A DNA stretch of 10,929 nt from Prevotellaceae bacterium UBA3646. Its GTDB lineage: Bacteria > Bacteroidota > Bacteroidia > Bacteroidales > Bacteroidaceae. Below are positions 7,795-10,929 of the stretch, piece by piece. The first letter of the stretch is position 1. The number at the start of each line of letters is the position of its first letter. The stretch covers positions 1-10,929 of the forward strand of contig DFKL01000072.1 of NCBI GenBank assembly GCA_002373535.1. Direction: 5' to 3'. Both the position numbers and the translations under genes were made by a program. The notes under the pieces are model-generated. The model made no database searches, had not been told where the DNA came from, and was given only the letters and a program-made list of their open reading frames with translations.

Positions 7795-9287
7795 GGAATC
7801 TCGGCAATCAGGATCTTTCGAGGCTTCTGGACAAGTCCATATTCCATGAAATCGGGGAACTGGCCGATGAAATGGGTGTGGAATGCTATGTGGTCGGCGG
7901 GTATGTGAGGGACTTGTTTCTGGAACGTCCGTCCGTGGACATTGATTGTGTGGTGGTAAGGCCCACGCTTGCTCCCGGATGTGGTGCCGACAAGTCGGCG
8001 GAACATCCCGGGATTGCTCTTGCAAGGCGTCTGGGCAGCAAGTTGGGCAGGGGAGCCAATGTGTCGGTATTCAGGAATTTCGGGACTGCGCAGGTCAAAT
8101 GGAGGGGGCAGGAAATCGAATTCGTGGGTGCGCGGCGCGAGAGCTATCAGCGCGACAGCCGCAAGCCTGTGGTCGAGGACGGAACACTTGCCGACGACCT
8201 TGACCGCAGGGACTTCACCATCAACGCTTTGGCAGTATGTCTTAACAAGGAGCACTTCGGCGAGCTGACGGACCGTTTCGACGGTCTCCTGGACATGCAG
8301 GACGGACTGATAGCGACGCCTCTGGACCCGGATGTCACGTTCAGCGACGATCCGCTGAGGATGATGCGTTGCATCAGGTTTGCGACTCAGCTGAGGTTTC
8401 AGATAGAGGACGAGACGCAGGAGGCTTTGTGCCGCAATGCAGGGCGTATTGAGATTATATCGCAGGAAAGGATTATAGACGAGCTGAACAAGATTATGAT
8501 GTCGCCTGTGCCCAGCATAGGCTTCATCGAGTTGGAGCGCTGTGGATTGCTTGAGATAATCTTGCCCGAGTTGGCTGCAATGCGTGGAGTGGAGTCGAGG
8601 AACGAACGTACGCACAAGGATAACTTCTACCATACTCTGGAGGTGTTGGACAATACTGCGCGCAAGTCTGACAACCTGTGGCTCAGGTGGGCTGCCTTGC
8701 TTCATGATATCGGGAAGCCTAAGAGCAAGCGTTGGAATCCTTCCGTGGGATGGACGTTCCACAATCACAATTTCATAGGCATGAAGATGGTACGGCCGTT
8801 GTTCCGCCGCATGAAGCTGCCTATGGACGAGCGTATGCACTATGTCGAGAAACTTGTGGCGATGCACATGCGTCCACAGGCCATCGCAGACGACGAGGTG
8901 ACAGATTCTGCTGTACGACGTATGCTGTTCGAGGCAGGCGAGGATATCGACGACCTGATGATTCTGTGCGAGGCCGACATCACCAGCAGGAATGTGCAGA
9001 AGAAGCAGCGATTCCTGGACAACTTCCGTCTTGTGCGTGAGAAGATTGTCGACCTGCAGGCGCGTGACAATTACCGGACGTGGCGTAATCCTGTTTCCGG
9101 CGAGGAGATTATGGAGACTTTCGGCCTGGGTCCGTGTCGCGAGGTGGGTCTGCTGAAGCAGGCGGTAAAGGATGCTATATGGGAGTCTAAAATCGCAGGG
9201 GACCATGATTCGGCATTCGAATACTTGCTGGCCGAGGCGGCTCGGATGGACTTGTATCCTGTGACAGGGACCGCCAGGAAGGACTGA
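7791..9287 (+). CDS. cca: CCA tRNA nucleotidyltransferase with HD domain
   Basis: This enzyme adds or repairs the 3' CCA end of tRNAs in the cytoplasm, using CTP and ATP without a template. The 498-residue protein is a class II nucleotidyltransferase. The N-terminal catalytic domain shows GGYVRD (residues 36-41) with the metal-binding DxD Asp50 and Asp52, RRDFTINAL (139-147), and DDPLRMMRCIRFATQL. A neck region follows (ERIIDELNKI). The second half carries an HD phosphohydrolase-type domain with His281 and the pair His305-Asp306 in LLHDIGKPKS, as in many Bacteroidota tRNA nucleotidyltransferases. Sequence alone cannot separate full CCA-adding from A-adding activity, but this is the only such gene in view. 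The ATG overlaps the lipoprotein stop codon (ATGA). An alternative start further in is unlikely, because the N-terminal helix before GGYVRD is part of the fold. It is the last gene of the apparent porU-porV operon. Confidence 0.95.
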   Translation: MRNLGNQDLSRLLDKSIFHEIGELADEMGVECYVVGGYVRDLFLERPSVDIDCVVVRPTLAPGCGADKSAEHPGIALARRLGSKLGRGANVSVFRNFGTAQVKWRGQEIEFVGARRESYQRDSRKPVVEDGTLADDLDRRDFTINALAVCLNKEHFGELTDRFDGLLDMQDGLIATPLDPDVTFSDDPLRMMRCIRFATQLRFQIEDETQEALCRNAGRIEIISQERIIDELNKIMMSPVPSIGFIELERCGLLEIILPELAAMRGVESRNERTHKDNFYHTLEVLDNTARKSDNLWLRWAALLHDIGKPKSKRWNPSVGWTFHNHNFIGMKMVRPLFRRMKLPMDERMHYVEKLVAMHMRPQAIADDEVTDSAVRRMLFEAGEDIDDLMILCEADITSRNVQKKQRFLDNFRLVREKIVDLQARDNYRTWRNPVSGEEIMETFGLGPCREVGLLKQAVKDAIWESKIAGDHDSAFEYLLAEAARMDLYPVTGTARKD

Positions 9288-9312
9288 TGAGTTAATTGTC
9301 TCTGTCTGCTGG

Positions 9313-9344
9313 TCTGTGATATGGCTGTTGCCTAAGTAACTTTG
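9313..9344 (+). promoter_or_regulatory. Possible upstream promoter (P1) for the PurF-like gene
   Basis: TAACTTTG (9337-9344) is an exact TAnnTTTG -7 box. TCTG (9313-9316), one base off the TTTG -33 element, lies 20 bases upstream, which is the preferred spacing. Transcription would begin near 9349, leaving a leader of about 85 bases before the ATG at 9434. It is weaker than the second promoter because of the mismatch. Confidence 0.45.
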
Positions 9345-9374
9345 CTCCCGGCATGAAAAAAGAATGGTGTTCTT

Positions 9375-9406
9375 TTTGTCCTGCTATCGTTTTTTTCGTA
9401 CATTTG
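9375..9406 (+). promoter_or_regulatory. Bacteroidota-type promoter (P2) for the PurF-like gene
   Basis: TTTG (9375-9378) and TACATTTG (9399-9406) match both Bacteroidota promoter elements exactly, with the preferred 20-base spacing. Transcription should start near 9410, about 24 bases before the ATG at 9434. This placement argues that 9434 is the true start, since the in-frame ATG at 9353 lies upstream of this promoter. Confidence 0.8.
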
Positions 9407-9433
9407 CACCATAAAAATCAATATTCCTTAGGT

Positions 9434-10858
9434 ATGGGTGGTTTTTTTGGTACGGTAGGTCTGAAACCTTGTGTTAATGATTTGTTCTATGGAACGGACT
9501 ATCAGTCGCATCTTGGGACCCGCCGCGCCGGCATGGCGACTTTTGACAGGCAAAATGGTTTCAAGCGCAGTATCCATAATCTGGACAATACCTATTTCAG
9601 GACCAAGTTTGAACCGGAGTTGGACGACTTCGTTGGCAACAGCGGCATAGGTGTGATTTCCGATACGGACGCGCAGCCTTTGTTGATGAACAGTCATCTG
9701 GGGCGTTTTGCCCTGGTCACCGTGGCCAAGATAAACAATATCGAGCAGTTGGCACAGCGGCTTCTGGCCGAGGGCAAGGTACTGAGTGAGTTCTCGTCGG
9801 GCAGGATAAATCCGACCGAGGTCATCGGGCTTCTTATCACGACTGGCAAGGACTACGTGGAGGGAATAGAGAATGTCTACAAGGCTGTGGACGGCTCATG
9901 CTCCATGCTGATTCTGACAGAGGACGGGATTATCGGTGCAAGGGACTTCTGGGGTCGTACTCCGATAGTTGTCGGCAAGAAGGATGGTGCAATGGCTTTT
10001 GCAAGCGAGAGTACAGCCTTCCCCAATCTTGAGTATGAGATTCTCCACTATGTGGGTCCTGGCGAGATTGTCAAGATACAGCACGATGGGATGCAGATTC
10101 TGCGCAACCGTGAGAAAAAGATGCAGATATGCTCGTTCCTGTGGGTTTACTATGGGTTTCCTACCAGTAACTTCGAGGGGGTAAATACAGAGGAGATGCG
10201 CAACACGTGCGGTCGTGAGTTGGGGGCCGAGGATATTGATACAGAGGTGGATTTTGCCAGTGGAGTGCCGGACAGCGGTATAGGAATGGCCGTGGGCTAT
10301 GCCGAGGGACGCAAGGTTCCGTATCGTCGCGCGATATCCAAATATACGCCCACGTGGCCGCGCAGTTTCATGCCGGCTCGCCAGGAGATGCGCAATCTGG
10401 TGGCTAAGATGAAACTTATTGCCAACAGGCAATTGCTGGAGGGTAAGAGGATTGTCTTTTGTGACGATTCGATAGTGCGTGGCACTCAACTGCGGGACAA
10501 TACTCAGGTATTGCATGAGCTTGGCGCAAAGAAGGTTCACATGCGCATTGCATGTCCTCCGTTGCTGTATGCTTGCCGGTTTGTCAATTTTTCTGCCAGC
10601 AAGAACGAGCTGGAACTGATCACGCGACAGGTCATCAGGGACCTGGAGGGTGATATGGACAAAAACGTAGAGGCGTATGCCAGGACCGGCTCGCCCGAGT
10701 ATTGTCGCATGGTGGACGAGATTGCCAGGCGTTTGCATCTTGATTCACTCAAGTTTGCCAAGATAGAGACTATTGTAAAGGCAATAGGACTGCCCAAGGA
10801 GATGATTTGTACGCACTGCTTTGACGGCAGCAGCTTTCATACGCTGAAGGACAGTTGA
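9434..10858 (+). CDS. PurF-like amidophosphoribosyltransferase with degenerate glutaminase site
   Basis: This 474-residue protein has the PurF layout: an N-terminal Ntn-type glutaminase domain (about 1-220) and a C-terminal phosphoribosyltransferase domain. True PurF moves glutamine-derived ammonia onto PRPP in the first step of purine synthesis. The PRPP loop is intact (VFCDDSIVRGTQL, 341-353). Cys233, Cys381, Cys459 and Cys462 line up with the four cysteines that hold the [4Fe-4S] cluster in B. subtilis PurF. The glutaminase site is altered: the protein begins MGGFFGTV where PurF begins MCGI, so the nucleophilic Cys is Gly, and other glutamine-binding residues also look replaced. Bacteroidales proteins beginning MGGFFGT are commonly labelled amidophosphoribosyltransferase, as I recall, alongside a longer PurF that keeps the Cys. 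I chose ATG 9434 from that conserved beginning and the promoter just upstream; an in-frame ATG at 9353 would add 27 unlike residues. It appears to be transcribed alone. Exact activity is uncertain. Confidence 0.88.
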   Translation: MGGFFGTVGLKPCVNDLFYGTDYQSHLGTRRAGMATFDRQNGFKRSIHNLDNTYFRTKFEPELDDFVGNSGIGVISDTDAQPLLMNSHLGRFALVTVAKINNIEQLAQRLLAEGKVLSEFSSGRINPTEVIGLLITTGKDYVEGIENVYKAVDGSCSMLILTEDGIIGARDFWGRTPIVVGKKDGAMAFASESTAFPNLEYEILHYVGPGEIVKIQHDGMQILRNREKKMQICSFLWVYYGFPTSNFEGVNTEEMRNTCGRELGAEDIDTEVDFASGVPDSGIGMAVGYAEGRKVPYRRAISKYTPTWPRSFMPARQEMRNLVAKMKLIANRQLLEGKRIVFCDDSIVRGTQLRDNTQVLHELGAKKVHMRIACPPLLYACRFVNFSASKNELELITRQVIRDLEGDMDKNVEAYARTGSPEYCRMVDEIARRLHLDSLKFAKIETIVKAIGLPKEMICTHCFDGSSFHTLKDS

Positions 10859-10929
10859 GCGGCAGCGGTATGGATGTAACTTAAATATTAAATTAAACTT
10901 TACATAATAAACCCCGAAAGTCAGACAAA
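10859..10929. other. A+T-rich intergenic end of window
   Basis: The 71 bases after the PurF-like stop codon include a strongly A+T-rich run (about 10879-10909). I see no stable hairpin with a T-tract, no exact TAnnTTTG box and no start of a further gene. A terminator or the next promoter may lie beyond the window. Confidence 0.5.

Noticed and set aside
7635..9206. Long open frame on the - strand (about 523 codons) opposite cca
   Set aside because: It lies wholly opposite well-recognised genes, its translation shows no family I know, and such long antisense frames are common in moderately G+C-rich coding DNA.
9357..9377. Hairpin considered as the terminator of the cca operon
   Set aside because: The 8-base stem is almost all A-T and no T-tract follows the stem, so it is too weak. 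The T-rich 3' arm coincides with a -33 promoter element. No convincing terminator is seen after cca.
9353..9433. N-terminal extension of the PurF-like protein from ATG 9353
   Set aside because: The best promoter (9375-9406) lies inside it, and the family begins at MGGFF. It is kept only as a low-interest alternative if the upstream promoter is used.
1..10929. Mobile elements, CRISPR repeats, tRNA or rRNA genes, riboswitches
   Set aside because: No direct-repeat arrays, transposase or integrase motifs, cloverleaf-like sequence or long structured leaders were seen. Gaps between genes are short and the gene order looks like ordinary core chromosome.

Overview
The window looks like chromosomal DNA from a Bacteroidota bacterium, most likely order Bacteroidales and perhaps a Prevotella-like lineage (the family-level guess is inference). 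Four things point there: the type IX secretion pair porU-porV, which is confined to this phylum; -7 elements of the form TAnnTTTG; the near absence of Shine-Dalgarno sequences before start codons; and the particular form of the EF-Ts, fumarylacetoacetase-like and PurF-like proteins. All recognised genes lie on the + strand, coding density is high, and no non-coding stretch exceeds about 150 bases.

Layout. Positions 1-1588 hold the end of a translation operon: the 3' part of rpsB (ribosomal protein S2), then complete tsf (elongation factor Ts), closed by a clear intrinsic terminator. A Bacteroidota-type -7 box follows the terminator T-tract immediately and probably starts a five-gene transcript (1615-9287): a fumarylacetoacetate hydrolase-family enzyme, porU (C25-type sortase), porV (outer-membrane barrel), a small lipoprotein of unknown function, and cca (tRNA nucleotidyltransferase). 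Gaps are 25-28 bases, and the last pair overlaps by ATGA. The 146-base gap after cca carries one very good and one fair promoter, and leads into a 474-residue PurF-family protein. The last 71 bases are A+T-rich and hold nothing I can call.

How the genes work together. rpsB and tsf serve translation. PorU and PorV belong to the type IX attachment complex: PorV carries exported cargo at the outer membrane and PorU removes the C-terminal signal and joins the cargo to surface glycolipid. cca matures tRNA 3' ends. The FAH-family enzyme and the lipoprotein have no evident functional tie to secretion beyond sharing the apparent operon.

I see no phage, IS element, CRISPR, tRNA or rRNA gene, and no clearly novel multi-gene system. 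The most notable item is the PurF-family protein at 9434-10858. By reading it against E. coli and B. subtilis PurF from memory, its glutaminase site appears to have lost the nucleophilic cysteine and the other glutamine-binding residues, while the PRPP-binding loop and four candidate Fe-S cysteines are kept.
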